64,000 nt of DNA, taken from NCBI GenBank assembly GCA_945883825.1, contig CAMCYF010000009.1, positions 1 through 64,000 of the forward strand, in the 5' to 3' direction. The translations under genes were made by a program, and so were the position numbers. Source of the stretch: Chitinophaga pinensis. GTDB lineage: Bacteria; Bacteroidota; Bacteroidia; Flavobacteriales_D; Crocinitomicaceae. The notes below the pieces were generated by a model. That model was not told the DNA's origin and made no database searches. It saw only the letters and a list, made by a program, of their open reading frames with translations. Positions 46,015 through 55,163 of this stretch are shown piece after piece (within the stretch, counting starts at the first letter, position 1; every line of letters starts with the position of its first letter).

Positions 46015-48156
46015 TTACTCTTTTACAAATCGATGAACTGTGAATGTATCTTTAATCGTTAACCTTATTGAGTAAGCACCAGCGGCTAAGTATTTAACAT
46101 CAACATTGTTAGCATTTACAGTGGTTTTAACAATTCTTCCATGCAAATCTAAAACCTCAGCTTTATCGACTGTTTTACTGAAAAAAAGCACATCATTTGC
46201 TGGATTAGGATGGACAAAAACAGCGTTTAAACTCTCCTCGCTTAAACCAGAAATCACACCTACTTCAACCGTTGCAGAAGCTATACAGCCATTACAATCA
46301 GTAGCTGTTACAGAATAAGTTCCTGGAGCAAGGCCGCTTAGGTCTTCACTTGTTGCACCATTAGACCATTCATAAGTAATTGAATTCCAAGGTTGAATTT
46401 CGTAATGAACTTTAATAAGAGGAGCTCTTGGAGTATTAACTACAATTGGAAAAGAACTACTATGTCCAACAGTAATTGTAAGTGCTCCATTACTTCCCCA
46501 AGGAGTAACACCAGCTGTTCCAGCAGCAATTGAATATGTTAATGTTCCATTTAGCCCTAAATAAAAACCGTATGTTGCACCAGCTGGTATAGTTACTGCT
46601 GTCATTGGAATTGCACCACTATATACAGGCACCGTTGGAGTTCCTCCTGATGGAACTATACCACCTGCATTCGATGCGAGTGTTACCCAACCATTTGCAT
46701 TACCTATCTGAGGTATATAGGAGCCAGGATAATAATAAATATTGTAACTAGTAGCTGTACCAAAGTAGTTACCATAACTACCTTGAGAAATTCCTGTAAT
46801 AGTTAATGGATTCCCAAAAGTATTTATCATGTTGAACATTATTCCAGTTGATCCAGTAGAATATGCTGCTAAGTTAGAAGCCATACTAGCAGATGTAATA
46901 CAATTCCAACCCTCCACTGATAAATCAACAGAACCATCTAATGCGCTTGCACTACTTGCATCAACAACTCCTGTTGTAGCTGAAAGATCACAGTACAAAC
47001 AAGAAGCACTGTCACTTATAGTAGCTAAAGGATCGTAAGAATATGCAGCTTCGTCCATGCAACCCGCGCAGGTAGTATAATTACAATCAACATTAACATT
47101 AGCTAACGGAGAATAGTTACAAGCTAAAGGATCAGTACAACCATAGACAAGTCCCGCCTGACATACTGTGTTAAGAAAAGCTGGTCTAAATAAATTTATA
47201 GCCGCTATCATTCTAGTCTTTTGATCTTGAGTAAAGATATTTCTGCAATCTGTATAATCCATAAAATTCATATACATTTCACCATTAGGCCCTGAATTAC
47301 ATGCGTTAAATGCATTATAAGGAAAAGTTCCACATCCATAAGTTGCTGCGGACTCTGTTGGTGTATCATTACAAAAATCATCACCACAATTAGAAGTAGC
47401 TAACCAGTTTTCACCCCAAGTATGGTTTAAGTTTAACCAATGTCCTATTTCATGAGATGCAGTTCTTATCATAAAAGAGGTTGAACCTGCTGTAAAATTG
47501 CCAAACCTTGTAAAATCAACTACAACACCATCAGAACTAGCGGGGCTGCCAGGAAACGTCGCATAACCGTTATAACCATTTATATCACAAACCCAAATAT
47601 TTAAATACTGTGAGGTATTCCACGCATCAATTCCCCCTTGTGAAGTATATTTAACTCCATCATCTGAATAAATTACCCCAGTATAAGTTCCTGCTGAAAA
47701 GCTAGTTTGTGAAGTAGCAGTTCTAGTAATACCCGATGTACTATTTCCATTTGGATCTGTTGTGGCAAGACAAAACTCGATTCCACAATCTGCTCCAAGT
47801 GCTGCAAAGACTGAAGGAGTAGCTGAAGTATCCGCATTTAATCTTCTATAATCCTTATTTATTATTTCAATTGCTGATAAAATCTGTGCAGTACTAATAT
47901 TCTCCGTAGGATTATTATAAACTACATGAACAACAACTGGAATGGTTATGATTGTAGTCTTCGTAGATTTTGAGCTAGGATGCGTTTTAATCCAGTTTTG
48001 CATTGCTTGCTCATTTTTCAACATTTTATTTTCTAGTTTTGGATCTTGCGTTTTTAAATATTCAAGATATTCCATTGTGCCACACTCTTTTTTTTGAGCA
48101 GATACTAAAGAATAATAAAACAAAAAGGAAATTGTAACTAGTATTATTTTTTTCAT
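46015..48156 (-). CDS. Secreted M43-family zinc metalloprotease with SprB-like repeat and T9SS sorting domain (copy 1)
   Basis: The 713-residue protein has a signal peptide (MKKIILVTISFLFYYSLVSA) and a propeptide-like helical region (~20-65). Its pappalysin-type M43 domain has H235-E-x-x-H239-x5-H245 (SHEIGHWLNLNHTWG) and the Met-turn MNFMDYTDC. Two CTDPLACNY-like motifs (residues ~340-390) and a beta domain follow, then a SprB-like repeat (YEWSNGATSEDLSGLAPGTY) and a sorting domain (VHPNPANDVLFF, DLHGRIVKT, AAGAYSIRL). It is predicted to be an active extracellular protease. Copy 2 lies just upstream. Confidence 0.93.
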   Translation of the reverse strand: MKKIILVTISFLFYYSLVSAQKKECGTMEYLEYLKTQDPKLENKMLKNEQAMQNWIKTHPSSKSTKTTIITIPVVVHVVYNNPTENISTAQILSAIEIINKDYRRLNADTSATPSVFAALGADCGIEFCLATTDPNGNSTSGITRTATSQTSFSAGTYTGVIYSDDGVKYTSQGGIDAWNTSQYLNIWVCDINGYNGYATFPGSPASSDGVVVDFTRFGNFTAGSTSFMIRTASHEIGHWLNLNHTWGENWLATSNCGDDFCNDTPTESAATYGCGTFPYNAFNACNSGPNGEMYMNFMDYTDCRNIFTQDQKTRMIAAINLFRPAFLNTVCQAGLVYGCTDPLACNYSPLANVNVDCNYTTCAGCMDEAAYSYDPLATISDSASCLYCDLSATTGVVDASSASALDGSVDLSVEGWNCITSASMASNLAAYSTGSTGIMFNMINTFGNPLTITGISQGSYGNYFGTATSYNIYYYPGSYIPQIGNANGWVTLASNAGGIVPSGGTPTVPVYSGAIPMTAVTIPAGATYGFYLGLNGTLTYSIAAGTAGVTPWGSNGALTITVGHSSSFPIVVNTPRAPLIKVHYEIQPWNSITYEWSNGATSEDLSGLAPGTYSVTATDCNGCIASATVEVGVISGLSEESLNAVFVHPNPANDVLFFSKTVDKAEVLDLHGRIVKTTVNANNVDVKYLAAGAYSIRLTIKDTFTVHRFVKE

Positions 48157-48184
48157 TTTTAAAAATTTTAAATTAATATTCTAC

Positions 48185-48229
48185 AAAACTATCTCGACTA
48201 AAGAACATAAAATTGTAAAAATCGAAAGT
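48185..48229 (-). promoter_or_regulatory. Shared 45-bp upstream element, copy 2
   Basis: This is 29 bp before the start of M43 copy 1. It differs from consensus at three positions (in the CGCG segment and one T). The sequence from here into the 3' end of M43 copy 2 matches the sequence from copy 1 of the element into the 3' end of M43 copy 1. Confidence 0.65.
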
Positions 48230-48263
48230 TGCTAACTATTTATTGAAAAAATAATATAAGAAC

Positions 48264-50402
48264 TTACTCTTTTACAAATCGATGAACTGTGAATGCATCT
48301 TTAATCGTTAACCTTATTGAGTAAGCACCAGTGGCTAAGTATTTAACATCAACATTGTTAGCATTTACAGTGGTTTTAACAATTCTTCCATGCAAATCTA
48401 AAACCTCAGCTTTATCAGCTGTTTTACTGAAAAAAAGCACATCATTTGCTGGATTTGGATGTATAAAAACAGTGTTTAAACTCTCTTCGCTTAAACTAGA
48501 AATTACACCTACGTCAACCGTTGCAGAAGCTGAACAGCCATTACAATCTGTAGCTGTTACAGAATAAGTTCCTGGAGCAACTCCTGTAAGATCTTCAGTT
48601 GTTGCACCATTAGACCATGCATAAGTAAGTGTGGAAGTATTCGTTCCGTAATGAACTTTAATAAGAGGAGCTCTTGGCGAATAAATTGGATATGGAAAAC
48701 CACCCCCACGCCCAACAGTAATGGTAAGAGCTCCATTACTTCCCCAAGGAGTTACACCACCTGTTCCAGTAGCAATTGTATATGATAAATTTCCAATGCG
48801 ACCTATGTAAAAACCGTATGTTGCACCAGCTGGTATAGTTACTGCAGTCATTGGAATTGCACCACTATATACAGGATCCGTTAGCGTTCCTCCTGATGGA
48901 ATTGTTGCACTTGCATTCGTTGCAAGTGCTACCCAACCATTTTGATTACTCATTTGAGGAACATAAGAACCAGGATAATAAAAAATACTGTAACTGCTAG
49001 TTGAACCAAAGTTGTAGCCATAACTACCTTGAGAAATTCCTGTAATAGTTAATGGATTTTCCGAATTATTTAACATGTTGAACATTATTCCAGCATCGCC
49101 CGAAGATGCCCCAAAGTTTGCAGCTAAAATAGTTGGTGTTGTACAATTCCAACCCTCCATTGATAAATCAACAGAACCATCTAATGCGCTTGTACTACTT
49201 GCACCAACAACCACTGTTGAAGCAGAAACATCACAGTACGAACAGGAAGCAGTATCACTTATAGTAGCTAAAGGATCGTAAGAATATGCAGCTTCGTCCA
49301 TGCAACCCGCGCAGGTAGTATAATTACAATCAATATTAACAGTAGCTGATGCAGAATAGTTACATGCTAAAGGATCAGTGCAACCATAGACAAGTCCCGC
49401 CTGACATACTGTGTTAAGAAAAGCAGGTCTAAATAAATTTATAGCAGCTCTCATTCGAGTCTTTTGATCTTGTGTAAATATATTTCTGCAATCTGTATAA
49501 TCCATAAAATTCATATACATTTCACCATTAGGTCCTGGATTACATATGCTATTTGTGTTATAAGGAAAAGTTCCACATCCATAAGTTGATGAAGATTCCG
49601 TAGGCGTATCATTACAATAATCATCACCGCAATTAGAAGTTTGTCCAACAACATCACCCCAAATATGTTTTAGGTTCAACCAATGTCCTATTTCATGTGA
49701 TGCAGTTTTTATTATAAAAGAGTTGCCAGCTGCTGTGCCGATATCGCCAAACCTTGTAAGGTCAACAACTACACCATCCTCACTTGCGGGGGCGCCAGGA
49801 TACGTTGCATAACCGTTAAGAGTATTCAAATCACAAATCCAAATATTTAAATACTGTGAGGTATTCCAAGCATCAATTCCACCTTGTGATGAATATTTAA
49901 CAAAATCAGTTGAGAAACTTATTCCATTAGAAGTTCCGGGATCAAAACTAGTTGTTGAAGTTGGAGTTCTAGTAATACCAGATGTGGCATTTCCATTTGG
50001 ATCTGTTGTAGCAAGACAAAACTCGATTCCACAATCTGCAGCTACTGCTTCAAAGACTAAAGGAGTAGCTGAAGCATCCGCATTTAATCTTCTATAATCC
50101 TTATTTATTATATCAATTGCTGATAAAATCTGCGCAGTACTTATATTCTCCGTAGGATTATTATAAACTACATGAACAACAACTGGAATGTTTATTATTG
50201 TAGTCTTCGTAGATTTTGAGCTAGGATGCGTTTTAATCCAGTTTTGTATTGCTTGCTCATTTTTCAACATAAGATTTTCTAGTTGTGGATCTTGCGTTTT
50301 TAAATATTCAAGATATTCCACTGTGCCACACTCTTTTTTTTGAGCTGATACAAAAGAATAAGAAAACAAAAAGGAAAATGTAATTAGTATTATTTTTTTC
50401 AT
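48264..50402 (-). CDS. Secreted M43-family zinc metalloprotease with SprB-like repeat and T9SS sorting domain (copy 2)
   Basis: The protein has 712 residues from the ATG at 50402, chosen because the signal peptide (MKKIILITFSFLFSYSFVSA) starts there; a longer frame to 50600 runs through the upstream element and into the third, broken copy. Domain order is as in copy 1: M43 motif SHEIGHWLNLKHIWG, Met-turn MNFMDYTDC, CTDPLACNY motifs, beta domain, SprB-like repeat (YAWSNGATTEDLTGVAPGTY) and sorting domain (IHPNPANDVLFF). The zinc ligands are intact. Differences from copy 1 cluster in the beta domain (~residues 400-560), which may reflect a changed specificity. Confidence 0.93.
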   Translation of the reverse strand: MKKIILITFSFLFSYSFVSAQKKECGTVEYLEYLKTQDPQLENLMLKNEQAIQNWIKTHPSSKSTKTTIINIPVVVHVVYNNPTENISTAQILSAIDIINKDYRRLNADASATPLVFEAVAADCGIEFCLATTDPNGNATSGITRTPTSTTSFDPGTSNGISFSTDFVKYSSQGGIDAWNTSQYLNIWICDLNTLNGYATYPGAPASEDGVVVDLTRFGDIGTAAGNSFIIKTASHEIGHWLNLKHIWGDVVGQTSNCGDDYCNDTPTESSSTYGCGTFPYNTNSICNPGPNGEMYMNFMDYTDCRNIFTQDQKTRMRAAINLFRPAFLNTVCQAGLVYGCTDPLACNYSASATVNIDCNYTTCAGCMDEAAYSYDPLATISDTASCSYCDVSASTVVVGASSTSALDGSVDLSMEGWNCTTPTILAANFGASSGDAGIMFNMLNNSENPLTITGISQGSYGYNFGSTSSYSIFYYPGSYVPQMSNQNGWVALATNASATIPSGGTLTDPVYSGAIPMTAVTIPAGATYGFYIGRIGNLSYTIATGTGGVTPWGSNGALTITVGRGGGFPYPIYSPRAPLIKVHYGTNTSTLTYAWSNGATTEDLTGVAPGTYSVTATDCNGCSASATVDVGVISSLSEESLNTVFIHPNPANDVLFFSKTADKAEVLDLHGRIVKTTVNANNVDVKYLATGAYSIRLTIKDAFTVHRFVKE

Positions 50403-50430
50403 TTTTAAAAATTTTAAATTAATATTTGTC

Positions 50431-50475
50431 AAAAATATCGCGACTAAAGAATATAAAATTGTAAAAATCGAAAGT
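50431..50475 (-). promoter_or_regulatory. Shared 45-bp upstream element, copy 3
   Basis: This is 29 bp before the start of M43 copy 2, with one mismatch to consensus. A further ~65 bp upstream (to ~50540, including agaaagacct) is also shared with copy 4 and partly with copy 5. Confidence 0.65.
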
Positions 50476-50543
50476 GAGTTAATTTTAATATAAAAATAAT
50501 ATAGAGTAGAAAGACCTATTGAATCTTTCCGAAAATTAAGTCG

Positions 50544-50958
50544 TATTTCCATTTGGATCTGTTGTGGCAAGACAAAACTCGATTTTACAATCTGCTCCAA
50601 GAGCTGAAAAGACTGATGGTGTACCTATAGTATCCGCATTTAATCTTCTAAAATCCTTATTTATTATATCAATTGCTTATAAAATCTGCGCAGCACTTAT
50701 ATTCTCCGTTGGATTATTATAAACTACATGAACAACCACTGGAATAGTTATGATTGAAGTCGTCGTAGATTTTGAGCTAGCATGCGTTTTAATCCATTTT
50801 TGCATTGCTTGCTCATTTTTCAACATTAGATTTTCTAGTTGTGGATCTTGCGTTTTTAAATGTTCAAGATATTCCATAGTGCCACACTCTTTTTGTTGAG
50901 CATAGACAAAAGAATAAGAAAAGAAAAAGGAAAATGTAATTAGTATTATTTTTTTCAT
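50544..50958 (-). pseudogene. Truncated third copy of the M43 metalloprotease gene
   Basis: The frame starts at 50958 with the same signal peptide (MKKIILITFSFFFSYSFVYA) and matches the first ~93 residues of copies 1 and 2 up to NPTENISAAQIL. A TCA-to-TAA change (around 50677) then stops it. Homology continues past the stop ([23 protein letters not shown]) to about 50544, where it ends abruptly in sequence shared with the intergenic block. The whole catalytic domain is missing. The upstream element is still present. Confidence 0.9.
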
Positions 50959-50986
50959 TTTTATCAATTTTGAATTAATATTTGTC

Positions 50987-51031
50987 AAAACTATCGCGAC
51001 TAAATAATATAAAATTGTAAAAATCGAAAGT
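50987..51031 (-). promoter_or_regulatory. Shared 45-bp upstream element, copy 4
   Basis: This is 29 bp before the start of the M43 pseudogene, with one mismatch to consensus. The following 51032-51222 holds no gene; its first ~60 bp repeat the block upstream of copy 3 and the rest is AT-rich. Confidence 0.6.
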
Positions 51032-51222
51032 GAGTTAATTTTTAATGTAAAAATAAAATAGCGTAGAAAGACCTAATGAATCTTTCCAAAAATTAGATAG
51101 AAATAAGATGTATGGAATCTAATAACTTAACTTTATTGAATAAGTATAGTTTATAAGAATAAAAAAGTTTAATCCAAATTTACTAATACTAAGAGAAGTT
51201 TTTTTGAATAAATTTCAACTTT

Positions 51223-54200
51223 CTAAGGTCGTTGTTCATAAGAACCCAACCTTGCGTTAAAATCAAAAACTGAGAAGTCGCTCGCATCAACATATGCATC
51301 GCCATTCAAGTCTCCATCTAGCATATATAAACCATCATATGCCGATAAATATGAATCGGTTTCGTAGATCGTATAATCAACACCATCTAAATAGCCATCA
51401 TCATTCAGTTCTCCTAACCATATTCCAAATAAACTTGGAACTAATACATGCATTGGAATTATTGAACCATCAGAATAAGCATTTACAGCATTATTAGCAA
51501 AACTAAATGTTGATGAAGCAATCATTGTAACAGGATTTCCGCTCCACAATGGAATTGCTGCCCTATGTTTTACTACTATATAGAATGAGCCACCTAAAGC
51601 ACCCAGAGGGAACTCACACTGCGCAGTTCCATTTGTTTGCAAAATAGGTGAAACACTGTATGCAACAACATCAAGGTTAGAAGGACTTCGTAATTCTACT
51701 GTTATAATATCCACATCTGTAGCGACTCCAGTATTTGAAGACCCAGATGCTACTAAGTTGTTATATCTAGCAGGACGCATGGAAGAAGGATTTGAGCTAT
51801 TTATATAATATCCATCCAAGAATACCTGAAGTGAAAGTGTAGCAGAAGATGGTGTAATTGTAAGATTCAATTCTTGTGTTACACAATTTACGGTAGTTCC
51901 TGTATAAACTCCAGAAGAAGTATATGTAAGCCCATTATTTGCCCATGTATATGTTCCAACAGCTGAAGTATTTGTAGAATTTGTAGAACTTGGTGTAATT
52001 GTTAAGTTTAAAGACCCTGTTACACTTGCTGCTGCGCAACCACCAGATGCTGCGATGGTATAGCTTACAACATAAGTGCCTACTGAACTTGCACTTGGCG
52101 TAATAGTTCCTGAACTTGAATTTATACTCAAGCCAGATGGACTTGCACTGTAGGTGCCTCCCGTAGTTCCTAATTGACTAACAGTTTGAACTGTTGTAAG
52201 AGTGTTGCACCATGGAGAGCCTGAATAACTAATACTTGCATTTGGCGCTGCAGTTATTGTTACAATTTTTGTTGTTGTAAATATTGCGCAACCACCAGAT
52301 GCTGCAATGGTATAGCTTACAACATACGTGCCTACTGAACTTGCACTTGGAATATTTGCTCCTGTACTTGCATTGATACTCAAGCCTGATGGACTTGCAC
52401 TGTAGGTGCCTCCGCTTGTTCCTGTTCGTGTTACTGCTTGGGCACTTGAAAGAGTATTACAGAAAGGGGTGCCTGAGTAACTAATACTTGCACTTGGGGC
52501 TGCGGTTATCGTTACTATTGTTGTGCTTACTGCTGCACAGACTCCTGCTGCGGCTATTGTATAGCTTACAGTGTATGTTCCCGTTGTACTTGAACTTGGC
52601 GTGATAGTTCCTGAACTTGAATTTATACTCAAGCCAGATGGACTTGCACTATATGTCCCACCTGATGTACCAATTTGGCTTACAGCTTGTCCTGTTGAAA
52701 GCGATTTACAAAAAGGAGAGCCTGAATAACTAATACTTGTACTTTGTGCTGCAGTTATCGTTACTGTTGTGCTTACTGCTGCACAGACTCCTGCTGCGGC
52801 TATTGTGTAGCTTATAGTGTATGTTCCCGTTGTACTTGCACTTGGAATAATTGCTCCTGTACTTGCATTAATACTCAATCCTGATGCACTTGCACTGTAG
52901 GTGCCTCCCATTGTTCCTAGTAGACTTACAGCTTGACCTGTTGTAAGAGTGTTACACCATGGAGAACTGGGATAACTAATCGTTGCACTTATTGCTGCGG
53001 TTATTGTTACACTTGTTGTTGTTACTTCAGCGCAACCTCCTGAGGCTGCAAGCGTGTATGTAACAGTGTAGGTGCCTACTGTACTTGCACTTGGTATAAT
53101 TTCTCCCGTACTTGCATTGAGGCTCAAGCCAGATGGACTTGCACTATATGTGCCTCCTGCCGTTCCTATTTGACTTACAGCTTGACCTGTTGTAAGAGTG
53201 TTACACAATGGAGAACCTAAATAACTAAGACTTGCTATGGGTACCGGATTTATTGATACTACAGTTGTTGTTGATGTAGATGTTGTTGTAGCGTAACAAC
53301 TACCTGATAGTGGTATGAAGGTGTAGGTAACTGTATAGGTTCCTGCTGAACTTGTACTTGGATTTATCGCTCCTGTGCTTGCATTAATAGTCAAGCCATT
53401 TGTTGAAGTGTAAGTGCCATCAGCAGCTCCTATTCGGTTAACAGCTGCTGTAGTATATGATTGGCAAAAAGACGAACTTGAATAACTAATTGCCGCACTT
53501 GAGCAGTTTAAACTAAAAGAAGCTGAGGAGTCTTTAAGCCCGAAGTAAATAACGCCTTGATAGTAATTATCTGCATACTCTGCCAGGGACATAGAAACCC
53601 AATTATTAGCACTCCAAGCAATATCGTCTACTTCTATGCAGCTTATGCTATTATTATATGCAAATAGATAGCCATGATTTAAATTAGTGCCATTTTTCAC
53701 ATTTAAACATGTTAAGAGATTATTATAACACCACAAATTACTAAGTGCTGTACAAGCCGATACATTTAAACTTGTTAAGAGATTATTATAACAATGCAAA
53801 ACAGTAAGTGCTGTATTAGCCGATACATTTAAACTTGTTAATTGATTATAAGCACAACCCAAAATAGTAAGTGCTGTATTAGCCGATACATTTAAACTTT
53901 GTAAAATATTGGCACCGCAATTTAAAAAAGTAAGTGCTGTATTAGCAGTTAAATCTATAGATTCTAATGAATTACCAAAACAATTTAAATAGGTAAGCGC
54001 TGTATTAGTCGATACATTTAAGCTTGGTAAGAAATTAAAATAACAATCTAAATAAGTAAGTGAAGTACAAGCCAATAAATTTAAACTTGTTAATCCATTA
54101 TAACTACAATCCAAATCGAAAAGTGCCGTCAAACCATATACATTTAAACTTGGTAATTGATTATGATCGCACCACAAAACAGTAAGATCAGTACAAGCAG

Positions 54201-55002
54201 ATACATTTAAACTTGTTAAATGATTAAAACCACAATCTAAATAGGAAAGATCTGAATTAGATGTCAAATCTAAAGATTCTAATAAATTACCATAACAATC
54301 TAAATAGTTAAGTTCTGTATTAGCCGATACATTTAAACTTGTTAAATAATTAACAGCACAATGTAAATAGGTAAGTTCTGAATTATTCGATAAATTTATG
54401 CTTGATAACCTATTATTATTACAATTCAAATAATTAAGTGAAGTACAAGCCGATATATTTAAACTTATTAAATCATTATTACTACAATTCAAATAAGTAA
54501 GGGCATCGTTACTTAAAAAATTAAATACAGGAGTAGAATGGACAAAACAAGTCAACCCGTAGTTAGGGTCAGAAGGGTCAGACCCACTATCATTAGTAAC
54601 ATATTGATCATCATAATGCCATTCTACATCTAAACCTGTTAAATCATTGTTGCCGCAAAAATAGTAATAAGTATTATTGCTGCAGTCCAAATACCTAAGA
54701 GCTGTGTTGGTAGATAAGTTTAATGAATCAATAGCATTAAAACTGCAATCTAATGAGTCAAGTAATACAAAAGCCTCAATACCTGTTAAGTTAGTAATTT
54801 CTAAACCTGATACATTAATGGCTCCGTTGAATACACTTGCTTCTGAGACTTGGATTTCGTTATCCATATTGGTGTTGATACTTGTATCCCCCACCAATGC
54901 AGCTTTAAAGATCGCATTTGGGATATTTACATTTTGGGCTTGTGAGCTTGCAATACAACTTAGGATTGTTATCCCAATTAGGAATATATTTTTCACATTC
55001 AT
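51223..55002 (-). CDS. Large secreted LRR/Ig-like repeat protein with dockerin-like C-terminus
   Basis: The 1259-residue protein has a signal peptide (MNVKNIFLIGITILSCIASSQA) and a cap like the 484-residue LRR protein (NVNIPNAIFKAALVGDTSIN). About 18 repeats of ~21 residues (LNVSANTALTYLDC...) run to ~residue 480. Six ~83-residue Ig-like modules (SISYSGSPFC, GTYSASPSGLSINASTG, GTYTVSYTIAA) occupy ~497-995, and then comes a region resembling fibre or matrix proteins. The C-terminus has two dockerin-like calcium loops (GELNDDGYLDGVDY, GDLNGDAYVDASDF) and ends LGSYEQRP with no visible type A sorting domain. The export route is therefore uncertain. A surface or extracellular structural role is inferred. 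Confidence 0.88.
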   Translation of the reverse strand: MNVKNIFLIGITILSCIASSQAQNVNIPNAIFKAALVGDTSINTNMDNEIQVSEASVFNGAINVSGLEITNLTGIEAFVLLDSLDCSFNAIDSLNLSTNTALRYLDCSNNTYYYFCGNNDLTGLDVEWHYDDQYVTNDSGSDPSDPNYGLTCFVHSTPVFNFLSNDALTYLNCSNNDLISLNISACTSLNYLNCNNNRLSSINLSNNSELTYLHCAVNYLTSLNVSANTELNYLDCYGNLLESLDLTSNSDLSYLDCGFNHLTSLNVSACTDLTVLWCDHNQLPSLNVYGLTALFDLDCSYNGLTSLNLLACTSLTYLDCYFNFLPSLNVSTNTALTYLNCFGNSLESIDLTANTALTFLNCGANILQSLNVSANTALTILGCAYNQLTSLNVSANTALTVLHCYNNLLTSLNVSACTALSNLWCYNNLLTCLNVKNGTNLNHGYLFAYNNSISCIEVDDIAWSANNWVSMSLAEYADNYYQGVIYFGLKDSSASFSLNCSSAAISYSSSSFCQSYTTAAVNRIGAADGTYTSTNGLTINASTGAINPSTSSAGTYTVTYTFIPLSGSCYATTTSTSTTTVVSINPVPIASLSYLGSPLCNTLTTGQAVSQIGTAGGTYSASPSGLSLNASTGEIIPSASTVGTYTVTYTLAASGGCAEVTTTSVTITAAISATISYPSSPWCNTLTTGQAVSLLGTMGGTYSASASGLSINASTGAIIPSASTTGTYTISYTIAAAGVCAAVSTTVTITAAQSTSISYSGSPFCKSLSTGQAVSQIGTSGGTYSASPSGLSINSSSGTITPSSSTTGTYTVSYTIAAAGVCAAVSTTIVTITAAPSASISYSGTPFCNTLSSAQAVTRTGTSGGTYSASPSGLSINASTGANIPSASSVGTYVVSYTIAASGGCAIFTTTKIVTITAAPNASISYSGSPWCNTLTTVQTVSQLGTTGGTYSASPSGLSINSSSGTITPSASSVGTYVVSYTIAASGGCAAASVTGSLNLTITPSSTNSTNTSAVGTYTWANNGLTYTSSGVYTGTTVNCVTQELNLTITPSSATLSLQVFLDGYYINSSNPSSMRPARYNNLVASGSSNTGVATDVDIITVELRSPSNLDVVAYSVSPILQTNGTAQCEFPLGALGGSFYIVVKHRAAIPLWSGNPVTMIASSTFSFANNAVNAYSDGSIIPMHVLVPSLFGIWLGELNDDGYLDGVDYTIYETDSYLSAYDGLYMLDGDLNGDAYVDASDFSVFDFNARLGSYEQRP
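52010..53515 (-). repeat. Six tandem ~250-bp coding repeats (Ig-like modules)
   Basis: Words such as gatggacttgcactgtaggtg and acaacatacgtgcctactg recur about every 245-252 bp. They encode the ~83-residue modules of the large LRR protein and share much of their DNA sequence. Confidence 0.8.
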
Positions 55003-55041
55003 AATTTTATTTTTAGTAATGAATAGGTCTCTCCAAAAGAC

Positions 55042-55086
55042 AAAACTATCGCGACTAAAGAATATAAAATTGTAAAAATCGAAAGT
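55042..55086 (-). promoter_or_regulatory. Shared 45-bp upstream element, copy 5
   Basis: This is 40 bp before the start of the 1259-residue LRR gene and matches the consensus exactly. The next ~50 bp upstream also match copies 3 and 4. The AraC gene ends 78 bp further on. Confidence 0.65.
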
Positions 55087-55163
55087 GAGTTAATTTTAAT
55101 ATAAAAATAATATAGAGGAGGATGACCTAATGTATCTTTATAATAATAGAAGCAGTATAATTT

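Noticed and set aside
50403-50600. 66-codon N-terminal extension of M43 copy 2
   Set aside because: It runs through the shared upstream element and into the broken third copy; the signal peptide starts at 50402.
50677-50988. Separate 103-residue gene
   Set aside because: It is the intact beginning of the truncated M43 copy; homology continues past the in-frame stop.
54677-55075. 132-codon plus-strand frame opposite the large LRR gene
   Set aside because: It is antisense to the repetitive start of the LRR gene and a similar shadow occurs opposite the other LRR gene.
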